Source: an uncultured Clostridium sp.
GTDB lineage: Bacteria; Bacillota; Clostridia; TANB77; CAG-508
Length of the DNA stretch: 40,067 nt
Assembly (NCBI GenBank): GCA_947575745.1
Contig: CANPOS010000018.1
Location: 1-40,067, forward strand
Reading direction: 5' to 3'
In this document: in pieces, positions 8,413 through 17,057 of the stretch
Position numbering within the stretch: the stretch's first letter is position 1
How the letters are laid out: the number at the start of each line of letters is the position of its first letter
The notes under the pieces: model-generated
Seen by the model: the letters and a program-made list of their open reading frames with translations, nothing else
Databases searched by the model: none
Told to the model about the DNA's origin: nothing
Position numbers and translations under genes: made by a program

Positions 8413-8731
8413 ATTTGAAACTTGGGAAGAAGTTAGAAAAAAATTAAATATAACACCAGAACAAGAAGAAGAAATTAGAATTGAGAGCGAGATAATAGAG
8501 GCAATTATTGAAGCAAGAGAAAATAGAAAAATGACACAAATGGAAATAAGTAGAAAAAGCGGATTAACTCAAAGTGCAATAGCAAGAGTTGAAAGAGGAA
8601 TACACTCTCCTACTATGCAAACAATAATAAAATACTTACACGCAATTGGATATACATTAAAAGTCGTACCAACAAATAACCATAAAGTAGTTTCGAAAAC
8701 TGCAAAACATAAAGTAAACAATAAACATTAG
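8405..8731 (+). CDS. XRE-family HigA-like antitoxin
   Basis: This 108-aa partner of the upstream toxin has an acidic N-terminal helix (WEEVRKKLNITPEQEEEIRIE) followed by a Cro/CI helix-turn-helix (RKMTQMEISRKSGLTQSAIARVERGIHSPTMQTI). It should neutralise the toxin and repress the operon at the palindrome at 8000-8019. ATG 8405 is chosen over the TTG at 8399 because AAGGAG (8391-8396) is then 8 nt upstream. The tail ends in a basic low-complexity stretch. Confidence 0.85.
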   Translation: MSKFETWEEVRKKLNITPEQEEEIRIESEIIEAIIEARENRKMTQMEISRKSGLTQSAIARVERGIHSPTMQTIIKYLHAIGYTLKVVPTNNHKVVSKTAKHKVNNKH

Positions 8732-8767
8732 TGCAAGGTTGAGAAGTAGAGCTTCGCGCTGTGTCAT
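8720..8767 (+). repeat. Truncated copy of the template-repeat 5' flank
   Basis: About 47 bp match 7471-7517, covering the region just upstream of the TR and its first 15 nt (GCTTCGCGCTGTGTC), then homology ends. It starts within the last codons of the antitoxin. The two copies therefore flank a 1.25-kb block holding the TR and the toxin-antitoxin pair in direct orientation. Confidence 0.75.
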
Positions 8768-8776
8768 AATTAACTA

Positions 8777-8820
8777 AAAAAATAAGAGGGTTCCTATCTT
8801 GGGACACCCTCTTATTTTTT
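8777..8820. terminator. Bidirectional terminator
   Basis: AAAAAATAAGAGGG (8777-8790) pairs with CCCTCTTATTTTTT (8807-8820), with an inner TCC/GGA extension. It serves the toxin-antitoxin operon (plus) and the XRE gene (minus), whose stop codon lies inside the stem. Confidence 0.85.
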
Positions 8821-9033
8821 ATCTGGTACAAATTCCAAAATATCTTGAATATTACAATTAAGAGCTATACACATTTTAGCTAGAGTATCAGCGTCAAATC
8901 TAGTTACGTCATTTCGACAATAACTAAGAATAGTATCATAACGTAAATCACCTTTGCGGGAAAGACTAGTTCTACTAACATGATGTTCTTTTAAGTAATT
9001 ATCTAATTTTATAACAATTTTTCCATATTCCAT
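8812..9033 (-). CDS. XRE/Cro-type repressor, 73 aa
   Basis: This small single-domain helix-turn-helix protein has the pattern of compact Cro-type regulators (LDNYLKEHHVSRTSLSRKGDL, then DADTLAKMCIALNCNIQDILEFVPDKK). I prefer ATG 9033; an in-frame GTG at 9045 would add MVLI, and neither has a good ribosome binding site. It is divergent from the prepilin-like gene and is the obvious candidate to bind the paired CTACGAC palindromes at 9080-9126. Confidence 0.75.
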   Translation of the reverse strand: MEYGKIVIKLDNYLKEHHVSRTSLSRKGDLRYDTILSYCRNDVTRFDADTLAKMCIALNCNIQDILEFVPDKK

Positions 9034-9072
9034 AATTAACACCACTTTAAACTTATCATAAAAAATTATTAC

Positions 9073-9126
9073 TTGACAGCTACGACAAGTCGTAGTATAG
9101 TATATATAAAACTACGACTTGTCGTA
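9073..9126 (+). promoter_or_regulatory. Prepilin promoter with two operators
   Basis: TTGACA (9073-9078), a 17-nt spacer and TATAGT (9096-9101) form a near-ideal promoter. The palindrome CTACGACAAGTCGTAG (9080-9095) fills the spacer. A second, CTACGACTTGTCGTA (9112-9126), lies around the start site. Their centres are 32 bp apart, about three helical turns, so both should face the same side of the DNA. Confidence 0.8.
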
Positions 9127-9144
9127 TGTGAAAGGAGAATACAA

Positions 9145-10124
9145 ATGAACAAAATCAATATACTAAAGGAAAAAGGAATAACACTAGTGGCATTAATACT
9201 AATAGTAATATTGTTAGTAATATTATCAGCAGTTGGAATAAGTGTAATATACAATTCAAGAATAATTGAATTTGCAATGACAGGAGCAACAAAGTATGTG
9301 CAAGAAGGAATAAATGAGAATAAAGTATTAGAAGGAACAGAAAATATAATAGATAGTGTAATAAGGAGTATTAAAGAGATAGAAGGAGGTTCAAGTACAG
9401 AGCCTAATCCACCAATAGCACCAGAAAATACACCACCAACAAAAGCAGAAGTTTTATTTAATTCAAAAGGAATAAACTATATAAAAGTAAATGCAAAATC
9501 AGAAGATGCAGATGGAGACAAATTAACTTACACTTTACGATATGGAACAAGTTCAAGTAACTTAAATTATTCAAAAGAGCTAACGAATCAAGAACAAAAT
9601 GTACAAATAGCAGTACAGACAGAAACAAACTTAAGCCAGTATACATATTACTATTGGAGAGTAGATGTAACAGATGGAAAAGCAATAACAGAAGGAGATG
9701 TTCAAACACAAATAAGAACATATTGTCCAGGAACAGGACTAACATGTAATGGAAATCGGAGGAACACGGGTGCAGATATTGTGGTGGAACTTCGACAAAA
9801 GAATGTGGAGCAACTTTAGAGGTACAATCTGAACGTACAGTAAGTGCTACAAGATGTTTGGCTTGTGATAATAGAATAGGACCTTTTTATCAGAGAATGA
9901 CGATATGTCCTACATGGGGAGCAGGTCATGACAACATAGGTCCTTACTGTAGCCAAAAATGTTATGAAGAACTTAGAACACGTTCTTGGAATATATATTG
10001 TAATACTAAAGTTTGTGCAAAGTGTGGGGGACATCAAAGTTTAGGAATATTACCTTGTAGGCATGGACTGACGTCAAATCATAAATATTGTTCTCATAAT
10101 AAAACAACACAACATGACGACTAA
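9145..10124 (+). CDS. Prepilin-like Cys-rich surface protein, two CGG +1 shifts
   Basis: ATG 9145 follows AAAGGAG. The N-terminus carries a type IV prepilin-type leader, KEKG-ITLVALILIVILLVIL, cleaved after the Gly by a prepilin peptidase in known members. A Pro-rich linker is followed by a fibronectin-III-like stretch ending YYYWRVDVTDGKA. Two in-frame CGG codons (9757-9759 and 9767-9769) lie only 10 nt apart. Shifting +1 at both gives TCNGNGGTGCRYCGGTSTKE and opens a further 115 residues with many Cys pairs (CLAC, YCSQKC, KVCAKCGG). Without the shifts the protein ends in an unrelated tail. Corrected length is about 325 aa. Function unknown; probably an exported pilin-like or adhesin protein. 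It is followed by a strong terminator. Confidence 0.75.
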
Positions 10125-10211
10125 ATAAAATGGAAAAATATAAATAGAATAATTTAGTATAGATGCATTCTATTGGACTGCTGCGTTCAAGATAGCTTAA
10201 CAAAAATAATC

Positions 10212-10248
10212 AAGCAACTACTTAAGAAAAAAACTTAAGTAGTTGCTT
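10212..10248. terminator. Strong 15-bp terminator
   Basis: AAGCAACTACTTAAG (10212-10226) pairs perfectly with CTTAAGTAGTTGCTT (10234-10248) around an A7 loop, followed by ATATTTTATT. It separates the prepilin gene from the hydrogenase operon. Confidence 0.85.
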
Positions 10249-10319
10249 ATATTTTATTCAAAAAAATATTTTACCAAAAATTACTTTCAAAAATTCGACA
10301 GATTTATATAAAAATACTA

Positions 10320-10348
10320 TTGTTTAAAAAGTTCTACTTTGATATAAT
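10320..10348 (+). promoter_or_regulatory. Hydrogenase operon promoter
   Basis: TTGTTT (10320-10325) and TATAAT (10343-10348) are spaced 17 nt apart, about 30 nt before the NuoE-like start codon. Confidence 0.6.
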
Positions 10349-10380
10349 AAAGCTATATAATAAAAATAGGAGTTGATAAC

Positions 10381-10871
10381 ATGGAAAAAAACAAATGTGA
10401 GAACTGTCAAAAAGATGAAGAAATAGAAAAAATATTAGAAGTATATAAACAAGACAAAGACAATCTAATACAAATATTAAACGATATACAAGAACACTAT
10501 GGATACATACCAACAGCAGCACAAATGAGAGTTGCAGAATATTTAGGAATTCCATCAGCAGAAGTATATGGTGTAGTAACATTTTATTCAAGATTTACAT
10601 TAAAGCCAAAAGGAAAATATAATATTGCAGTATGCCTTGGAACAGCGTGTTATGTAAAAGGTTCAGAAAAAATACTAGATAGATTAAAAGAAAGATTAAA
10701 AATAGAAGTAGGAGAAACAACAAAAGACCGGAAAATTCTCAATAGAAGAAACGAGATGCATAGGAGCATGCGGGTTAGCACCAGTATTTACAATAAATCG
10801 GAGAAGTATATGGAAGAGCTACTGTACAAAAATTAGATCAAGTATTAGATGAATATATGGCAAAAGATTAA
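10381..10871 (+). CDS. NuoE/HydC-like [2Fe-2S] subunit of the hydrogenase, two CGG +1 shifts
   Basis: This is the thioredoxin-fold [2Fe-2S] subunit that passes electrons in NADH-linked hydrogenases. It shows LIQILNDIQEHYGYIP, VYGVVTFYSRF and the first cluster cysteines in CLGTACYVKGSEKIL. At in-frame CGG 10729-10731 a +1 shift gives KDGKFSIEETRCIGACGLAPVF, which supplies the second pair of cluster cysteines. At CGG 10799-10801 a second shift gives INGEVYGRATVQKLDQVLDEY, ending at 10871. Without both shifts the subunit could not bind its cluster. Corrected length is 162 aa, normal for the family. First gene of the operon; NuoF-like follows 23 nt later. Confidence 0.92.
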
Positions 10872-10894
10872 TTTTGAAGGAGGAAGAAATAAAT

Positions 10895-12751
10895 ATGAAA
10901 TCCTTAGAAGAAATAAACAAAATAAGAGAAGAAAAAAGAAAAGAATTAGACTTAAGAGAAAATCTAAAAGCAAACACGCATGAAAAACATATACTTGTAT
11001 GTAGAGGTACAGGCTGTACATCTTCAAAATCAGGAGAAATCATAGACGAATTTAGAAAATTAATAAAAGAGAACAATATAGAAAATGTAAAAGTAATACA
11101 AACAGGGTGCTTTGGGCTTTGTGCAAAAGGACCAATAGTAATAATAAGACCAGAAGATACATTTTACGCAATGGTGAAAGTAGAGGATTGCAAAGAGATA
11201 GTAAACACACATCTAATAGAAGGAAAATTGGTAGACAGATTACTTTGCAAAGATATAGATGGCAGTCTAGTAAAAAGATTAGATGACCTTAGCTTTTACA
11301 AAAAACAACTAAGAATAGCATTAAAAAACTGTGGAAAAATAGACCCAGAAAATATAGACGAATACATAGCATTTGATGGATATAAAGCATTAGAAAAAGT
11401 ACTATTTTCAATGACACAAGAAACTGTAATAGAAGAGATAACAAAATCAGGACTAAGAGGACGTGGAGGAGCAGGTTTTCCAACAGGAAAAAAGTGGGAA
11501 TTCACAAAAATGGCTAAAGGGGAACAAAAATATGTAGTATGTAATGCAGATGAAGGAGATCCCGGTGCCTTTATGGATAGAAGTATCTTAGAAGGAGATC
11601 CACACTCAGTAATAGAAGCGATGGCGATTGCTGGTTTTGCTGTTGGAGCAAACAAAGGATATATATATGTTAGAGCAGAATATCCAATAGCAGTTCAAAG
11701 ATTTAGAAAAGCAATAGAACAAGCAAGGGAATATGGAATATTAGGACAAAACATCTGGGGAACAAACTTCTCATTTGATATAGACATAAGACTTGGAGCG
11801 GGAGCATTTGTATGTGGAGAAGAAACAGCACTTCTAGAATCAATAGAAGGAAGATCTGGAAGGCCAAGACTAAAGCCACCATTCCCAGCAAATGTAGGAT
11901 TATGGCAAAAACCAACACTTATAAATAATGTAGAAACATATGCTAATATAACAAAAATAATATTAAATGGAGCTAAATGGTATTCAAAAATTGGAACAGA
12001 AAAATCAAAAGGAACAAAAGTGTTTGCCTTAGGAGGAAATGTAGTAAACACAGGACTTGTAGAAGTACCAATGGGAACAACCTTAAGAGAAATAATATAT
12101 GACATAGGAGGGGGTATCCCAAATGGTAGAGAATTTAAAGCAGCACAAACAGGAGGACCATCAGGAGGATGTATACCTAAAGAAAAACTAGATATACCAA
12201 TAGACTATGAATCACTTGCAAGCATAGGCTCAATGATGGGATCAGGTGGATTAATAGTAATGGATGATACAAAATGTATGGTAAACCTAGCTAAATTCTA
12301 TCTTGGATTTACAGTAGATGAATCATGTGGTAAATGTACACCTTGTAGAATTGGAACAAAGAGAATGTATGAAATCTTACAAAAAATAACAGACGGAAAT
12401 GGTGAAGAAGAAGACTTAAAGAAACTAGAAGATTTATGTGAAAATATAAAAAATGCATCAGTATGTGGATTAGGACAAACAGCACCAAACCCAGTAATAA
12501 GCACAATGAAATACTTTATAGACGAATACAAAGAACATGTAATAGACAAAAAATGCAAAACAGGAGAATGTAAAGCATTAGCAGACATTCAAATAGATAA
12601 AGACAAATGTAAAGGTTGTGGAATGTGCAAAAGAAATTGCCCAGTAGAAGCAATATCAGGAGAAATAAAAAGCCCACATGAAATAGACAAAGAAAAATGT
12701 ATCAAATGTGGAACATGTATTAGTGTTTGTCCATTTAAGGCAATACACTGA
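10895..12751 (+). CDS. NuoF/HydB-like NAD(P)H-dehydrogenase subunit of the bifurcating hydrogenase
   Basis: This is the flavin subunit of a HydABC-type hydrogenase. In order: an N-terminal thioredoxin-like [2Fe-2S] domain (CRGTGCTSS...GCFGLCAKGP), the FMN/NADH-binding NuoF core (GRGGAGFPTGKKWEF, CNADEGDPGAF, AGAFVCGEETALLESIEG), the [4Fe-4S] motif ESCGKCTPCRIGT, and a C-terminal two-cluster ferredoxin domain (CKGCGMCKRNCP, CIKCGTCISVCP). Length is 618 aa. ATG 10895 has GAAGGAGG upstream; the TTG at 10874 would include that site. It contains no in-frame CGG in spite of many glycines. Together with the flanking subunits it should couple NAD and ferredoxin to H2. Confidence 0.95.
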   Translation: MKSLEEINKIREEKRKELDLRENLKANTHEKHILVCRGTGCTSSKSGEIIDEFRKLIKENNIENVKVIQTGCFGLCAKGPIVIIRPEDTFYAMVKVEDCKEIVNTHLIEGKLVDRLLCKDIDGSLVKRLDDLSFYKKQLRIALKNCGKIDPENIDEYIAFDGYKALEKVLFSMTQETVIEEITKSGLRGRGGAGFPTGKKWEFTKMAKGEQKYVVCNADEGDPGAFMDRSILEGDPHSVIEAMAIAGFAVGANKGYIYVRAEYPIAVQRFRKAIEQAREYGILGQNIWGTNFSFDIDIRLGAGAFVCGEETALLESIEGRSGRPRLKPPFPANVGLWQKPTLINNVETYANITKIILNGAKWYSKIGTEKSKGTKVFALGGNVVNTGLVEVPMGTTLREIIYDIGGGIPNGREFKAAQTGGPSGGCIPKEKLDIPIDYESLASIGSMMGSGGLIVMDDTKCMVNLAKFYLGFTVDESCGKCTPCRIGTKRMYEILQKITDGNGEEEDLKKLEDLCENIKNASVCGLGQTAPNPVISTMKYFIDEYKEHVIDKKCKTGECKALADIQIDKDKCKGCGMCKRNCPVEAISGEIKSPHEIDKEKCIKCGTCISVCPFKAIH

Positions 12752-12785
12752 TTGAGAAGATAATCAGTATATTGCGTCATTATTT

Positions 12786-12859
12786 CAAATCAAGGAATAC
12801 AATTTGCTAATGCAAATTGCATACTGAGGCTGTAACAGGCAAAGCCTTAACAGCCTCAG
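12786..12859. repeat. Palindromic intergenic repeat, copy 3 (upstream of hydA)
   Basis: Two hairpins, AATTTGC..GCAAATT and TGAGGCTGT...ACAGCCTCA, match copy 2 in the pfl operon in order and relative orientation. The element ends about 10 nt before the AAGGAG site of hydA, again inside an operon. Confidence 0.8.
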
Positions 12860-12882
12860 CAAGATAAGGAGAAATTTTAAAT

Positions 12883-14635
12883 ATGAAAAAACTAATTAAA
12901 CTAAACATAGATGGTCATGACCTAGAAGTTGAAGAAGGAACAACAATCCTAGAAGCAGCAAAAAAAGTAAATATAGACATTCCGACACTATGTTTCCTAA
13001 AAGAAATAAATGAAATAGGAGACTGTAGAATTTGTGTTGTAGAAGTAGAAGGCAAAAGAGGATTTGCAACATCTTGTATACAAAAAGTAGAAGAAGGAAT
13101 GAAAGTTCACACAAATACAGAAAAAGTAATACAAGCAAGAAAAACAGTCCTTGACTTAATACTATCAAATCATGATAGAGAATGTCTAACATGTGTAAGA
13201 AATGGAAACTGTGAACTTCAAAGACTAGCACAGGAATTTGGAGTAACAGACATAAGATACAATGGAGACAGAAATAGACATGAAATAGATGATAAATCTC
13301 CTAGTATAGTAAGAGATTTTAATAAATGTATACTATGCAGAAGATGTATATCAACATGTAAAAATATACAAGATATAGGAGCAATAGATTGTACAGAAAG
13401 AGGATTTTCATCATGTATATCAACATTTGAAAATAAAAGTTTAGATGATGTAAACTGTACATTTTGTGGACAATGTATTGAAAATTGCCCAGTAGGAGCA
13501 TTAAAAGAAAAAGATAATACAAAAGTAGTATGGGAAAAATTAAAAGATGAAGATACATATGTTGTAGTTCAAACAGCACCAGCTGTAAGAGTAGGAATTG
13601 GCGAAGAATTTGGACTACCAATAGGAACCAATGTTACTAAAAAAATGGTAACAGCATTAAAGAGATTAGGATTTGATAAAGTATTTGATACAAATACAGG
13701 AGCAGACTTCACAATAATGGAAGAAGCAACAGAATTTATACAAAGAATAAAAAATGGAGGAGTATTACCAATGGCAACATCATGTTGCCCTGCATGGATA
13801 AGATTTATAGAAATGAATTATCCAGAATTATTAGAACATATATCATCTTGTAAATCTCCACACCAAATGTTTGGAGCAATTATAAAATCATATTATGCAA
13901 AAAAACACAATATAGATCCAAACAAAATATTTGTTGTATCAGTAATGCCATGTATTGCTAAAAAATTTGAAAGAACAAGAGAAGATATGCAAGGAGTAGA
14001 AGGACTAGATGATGTTGATGCAGTAATAACAACACGTGAACTTGCAAGAATGATAAAACAAGCACATATAGAATTTGTAGAACTTCCAGACTCTGACTTT
14101 GATGACCCAATGGGAGAAGCAACAGGAGCAGCTGCAATATTTGGAGTAACAGGAGGAGTTATGGAGGCAGCTTTAAGAACAGCGGCAGAAATTTTAGAAG
14201 GAAAGCCATTAGAAAAATTAGAATTTGAAGAAGTAAGAGGACAAAAAGGGATAAAGAAAACCACAGTAAATATAGCAGGAAAAGATATAAGAATTGCAGT
14301 AGTATCAGGACTAAAAAATGCAAGGAAAATGATGGAGGACTTAAAAGTACGGAAAAGCAGACTTTGATTTCCTAGAGGTAATGGCATGTCCAGGAGGTTG
14401 TATCATGGGTGGTGGGCAACCAATAAAATCTTCAAAAACAAGAAATGTTGTAAATGTATTCCAAAAGCGTTCAACTTCTTTATATAATATAGATGAAAAA
14501 AGCACTATAAGAAAATCACATGAAAATCCATACTTAAAAGAAGCATATAAAGAATATATAGGTGAGCCAGGAGGACACATGGCACATAAACTTTTACACA
14601 CAACATACAAGAAAAGAAATAAATATAATATATAA
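12883..14635 (+). CDS. hydA: [FeFe] hydrogenase catalytic subunit HydA, one CGG +1 shift
   Basis: HydA reduces protons at the H-cluster. Domains in order: [2Fe-2S] ferredoxin (Cys37, 48, 51, 65), the His-Cys3 cluster (HDRECLTCVRNGNC), two [4Fe-4S] motifs (CILCRRCISTCK, CTFCGQCIENCP), then H-cluster motifs TSCCPAWIRF (L1) and MPCIAKKFE (L2). The third motif, MACPGGCIMGGGQP (L3), is encoded only in the +1 frame. The in-frame CGG at 14350-14352 lies between L2 and L3, and a shift there gives KVGKADFDFLEVMACPGGC. Without it the protein lacks the L3 cysteines that hold the H-cluster. Corrected length is 583 aa, normal for this class. ATG 12883 has AAGGAG upstream. Confidence 0.95.
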
Positions 14636-14676
14636 ATTATAATGATTAAAATAAAACTATATAAAAACATAATAAC

Positions 14677-14859
14677 AAAGAATAAATGAATTAAATTAAG
14701 AGAAATCGCAAATGTAGAGTAATCGAGCTATAAATTCTACGAAAGTTTTATGGAAAGAGTTCACGCTTGCTGTGGAAGGGTGCCATAAAAATGAGTAAGA
14801 ATTTCTGCGAAGATTAGCTTGCCCCGAGCGATGAACGCAATTTAATTTATTTATTCTTT
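14677..14859 (+). ncRNA. Candidate structured leader RNA, copy A (before rimO)
   Basis: A long outer stem joins 14677-14697 to 14839-14859. Inside it, an AGCTA/TAGCT and AAATTCT/AGAATTT stem encloses an internal loop (ACGAAAG on the 5' side, ATGAGTA on the 3' side, then CTGCGAAG), closed by a TTTTATGG/CCATAAAA hairpin. Two other gaps (25568-25755, 36558-36670) share this layout and similar loops with different stem sequences. No known RNA family is recognised. Confidence 0.45.
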
Positions 14860-14878
14860 AAGTAGGAAGGATAATTTT

Positions 14879-16181
14879 ATGAATGTAGGCTTTATCTCTC
14901 TAGGATGTACAAAAAACCTAGTAGTAACAGAAGAAGTAATTGGAATGTTTAAACAAAATGGATATAATATAGTAAATGACGAAACAAAGGCAGATATTAT
15001 AGTTATAAACACATGTGGATTTATAGAAAGTGCAAAACAAGAGGCAATAGACACTATATTAGAAATGGCAGAATATAAGAATAAAAGATGCAAATATTTA
15101 GTAGTAATTGGCTGTTTAGTACAAAGATATAAAGAAGACTTAGAAAAATTAATACCAGAAGTAGACTTGTTTGTATCAATAAAAGAATATGACAAACTCT
15201 GGGAAAAGATAAGTAAAATGATAGGAAAACAAGATAATATCTGCCCAAAATTAGACTTTGCAAATAGAGTAATAACAACAGGAGACAATTATGCATATTT
15301 GAAAATTGCTGAAGGTTGTAGCAATAACTGTACATATTGTGCAATTCCATACATACAAGGAAAATACATCTCAAGAAAAAAAGAAGAAATAATAGAAGAA
15401 GCAAAAAAACTTGCTAAAAAAGGAATAAAAGAGTTAATAGTAATAGCACAAGACACAACAAAATATGGAATAGACATATATGGGGAACCTAAGCTTGCAG
15501 AATTACTAGAAGAACTTTGTAAAATAGATGGATTTAAGTGGATAAGATTTCTATATTCATATCCAGAAACAATAACAGATGAGCTAATACAAGTAGTAAA
15601 AAACAATGATAAAATCTGTAAATACTTTGATATACCAATACAACATAGTTCAGATAAGGTATTAAAAAGAATGAACAGAAAAAGTGACCAAAAGAGTATA
15701 GAAAAAGTAATAAATAGAATAAGAAAAGAAATACCAAATGTAATACTAAGAACAACACTAATAGTAGGTTTTCCAGGAGAAACAGAAGAAGACTTTAGTA
15801 ATCTATATGAATTTGTAAAAAATATGAAATTTGATAAACTAGGTGCGTTTATGTATTCAAAAGAAGACCGGAACACCAGCAGCTAGACTAAAAGAACAAG
15901 TACACTATATGACTAAAAAATCTAGACATAGAAAAATAATGAGTTTACAAAAAGAAATTTCAAAAGAAAACTTACAACAAAAATTAGGAAGTACTTATGA
16001 AGCAATATTAGAAAGTACAAGCTTTGATGATAAGTATTATATAGGAAGAACATATATGGATGTGCCAGAAGAGGATGGAGTAATATTCATAAAAAAAGAA
16101 AAAGAAATACCACTAGGAACATTTGTAAAATGTAAGATAATAAACGTTAGAGAATATGACTTAATAGGAGAAATTATTTAG
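14879..16181 (+). CDS. rimO: Ribosomal protein S12 methylthiotransferase RimO, one CGG +1 shift
   Basis: RimO is a radical SAM enzyme that methylthiolates Asp of ribosomal protein S12. The N-terminal UPF0004 domain carries its three cysteines (SLGCTKN, INTCGF, VIGCL). The radical SAM motif is CSNNCTYCAIP near residue 148, with downstream TTLIVGFPGETEEDF. At in-frame CGG 15869-15871 a +1 shift gives YSKEDGTPAARLKEQV, continuing into the C-terminal TRAM domain (IGRTYMDVPEEDGVIFI). Without the shift the product ends about four residues later (SKEDRNTSS-stop) and loses TRAM. Corrected length is 433 aa, normal. First gene of a long colinear run; AGGAAGG precedes ATG 14879. Confidence 0.93.
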
Positions 16182-16193
16182 GAGTGATGTTAT

Positions 16194-17034
16194 ATAAAAA
16201 TACAAGAAGCCTTAAATAAGGGAAAAAAGATATTAACCGAAAGAAATATAGAAGATGCAAGTCTTCAAACAAGAATACTTTTAGCAAGTATTCTTGTTTG
16301 CCGTAAAGAAGACTTAACTATAAAATCAAAAGAAGAAATTAGTGAGGAAAAAGCTAAAGACTTTTTAGAAGGAATAGAAAAAATATCAAAAGGCTATCCT
16401 TTACAATATATAACAAAAAATAAAGAATTTATGGGAATGAAATTTTTTGTAAATAGAAATGTACTTATACCAAGAAGTGATACAGAAACTTTGGTAGAAG
16501 AAGTTATTAAGTTAGCAAAAGAAGAAAACAAAAAATATATACTAGAATTATGTACAGGAAGCGGAATAATTGCAGTGTCATTAAAAAAATATTTAGAAAA
16601 AGTAAATATTACAGCAACAGATATAAGCACAAAAGCTTTAGAAGTAGCAAAGAAAAATAAACAGCAATTACTAAAAAATGAAACTATACAATTTATACAA
16701 AGTGATATGTTTGAAAAAATTACAGAAAAATATGATATAATAGTTTCAAATCCACCATACATAAAAACAGAAGTAATGAAAGAATATAACCTTGAATTCG
16801 AACCAAAGCTTGCATTAGATGGAGGAGAAGACGGATTAGAATTCTATAAAATAATCATAAAAAAAGGACACAAACACTTAAAAGAAAAAGGAATTATAGC
16901 ACTTGAAATAGGATATGACCAAAGAGAAGAAATAATAGAACTTGTAGCAAAAAATCGGACACTATCAAAATGTAGAATGTATAAAAGACCTAAACGGAAA
17001 TGATAGAGTTATTATAATAAGAAAAAATAACTAG
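16194..17034 (+). CDS. prmC: Release factor glutamine methyltransferase PrmC, AUA start and one CGG +1 shift
   Basis: PrmC methylates the GGQ glutamine of release factors. The methyltransferase core has LELCTGSGIIAVSL and the catalytic NPPY (VSNPPYIKTEV). The N-terminal helical domain (KIQEALNKGKKILTERNIED...) matches the family, but that frame has no ATG, GTG or TTG before codon 80. The only start that fits is ATA at 16194, 9 nt after TAGGAG (16179-16184). The in-frame CGG at 16956-16958 shifts +1 to give AKNGHYQNVECIKDLNGNDRVIIIRKN, the expected C-terminus; unshifted reading ends 15 residues later in a basic tail. Corrected length is 279 aa. Confidence 0.88.
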
Positions 17035-17057
17035 ATTTTAAAATAAGGAGGGAAAAT

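Noticed and set aside
14677..14859. Transposon with terminal inverted repeats
   Set aside because: The long inverted ends are not flanked by a clear target duplication, and the two similar elements have unrelated end sequences, so an RNA stem is more likely.
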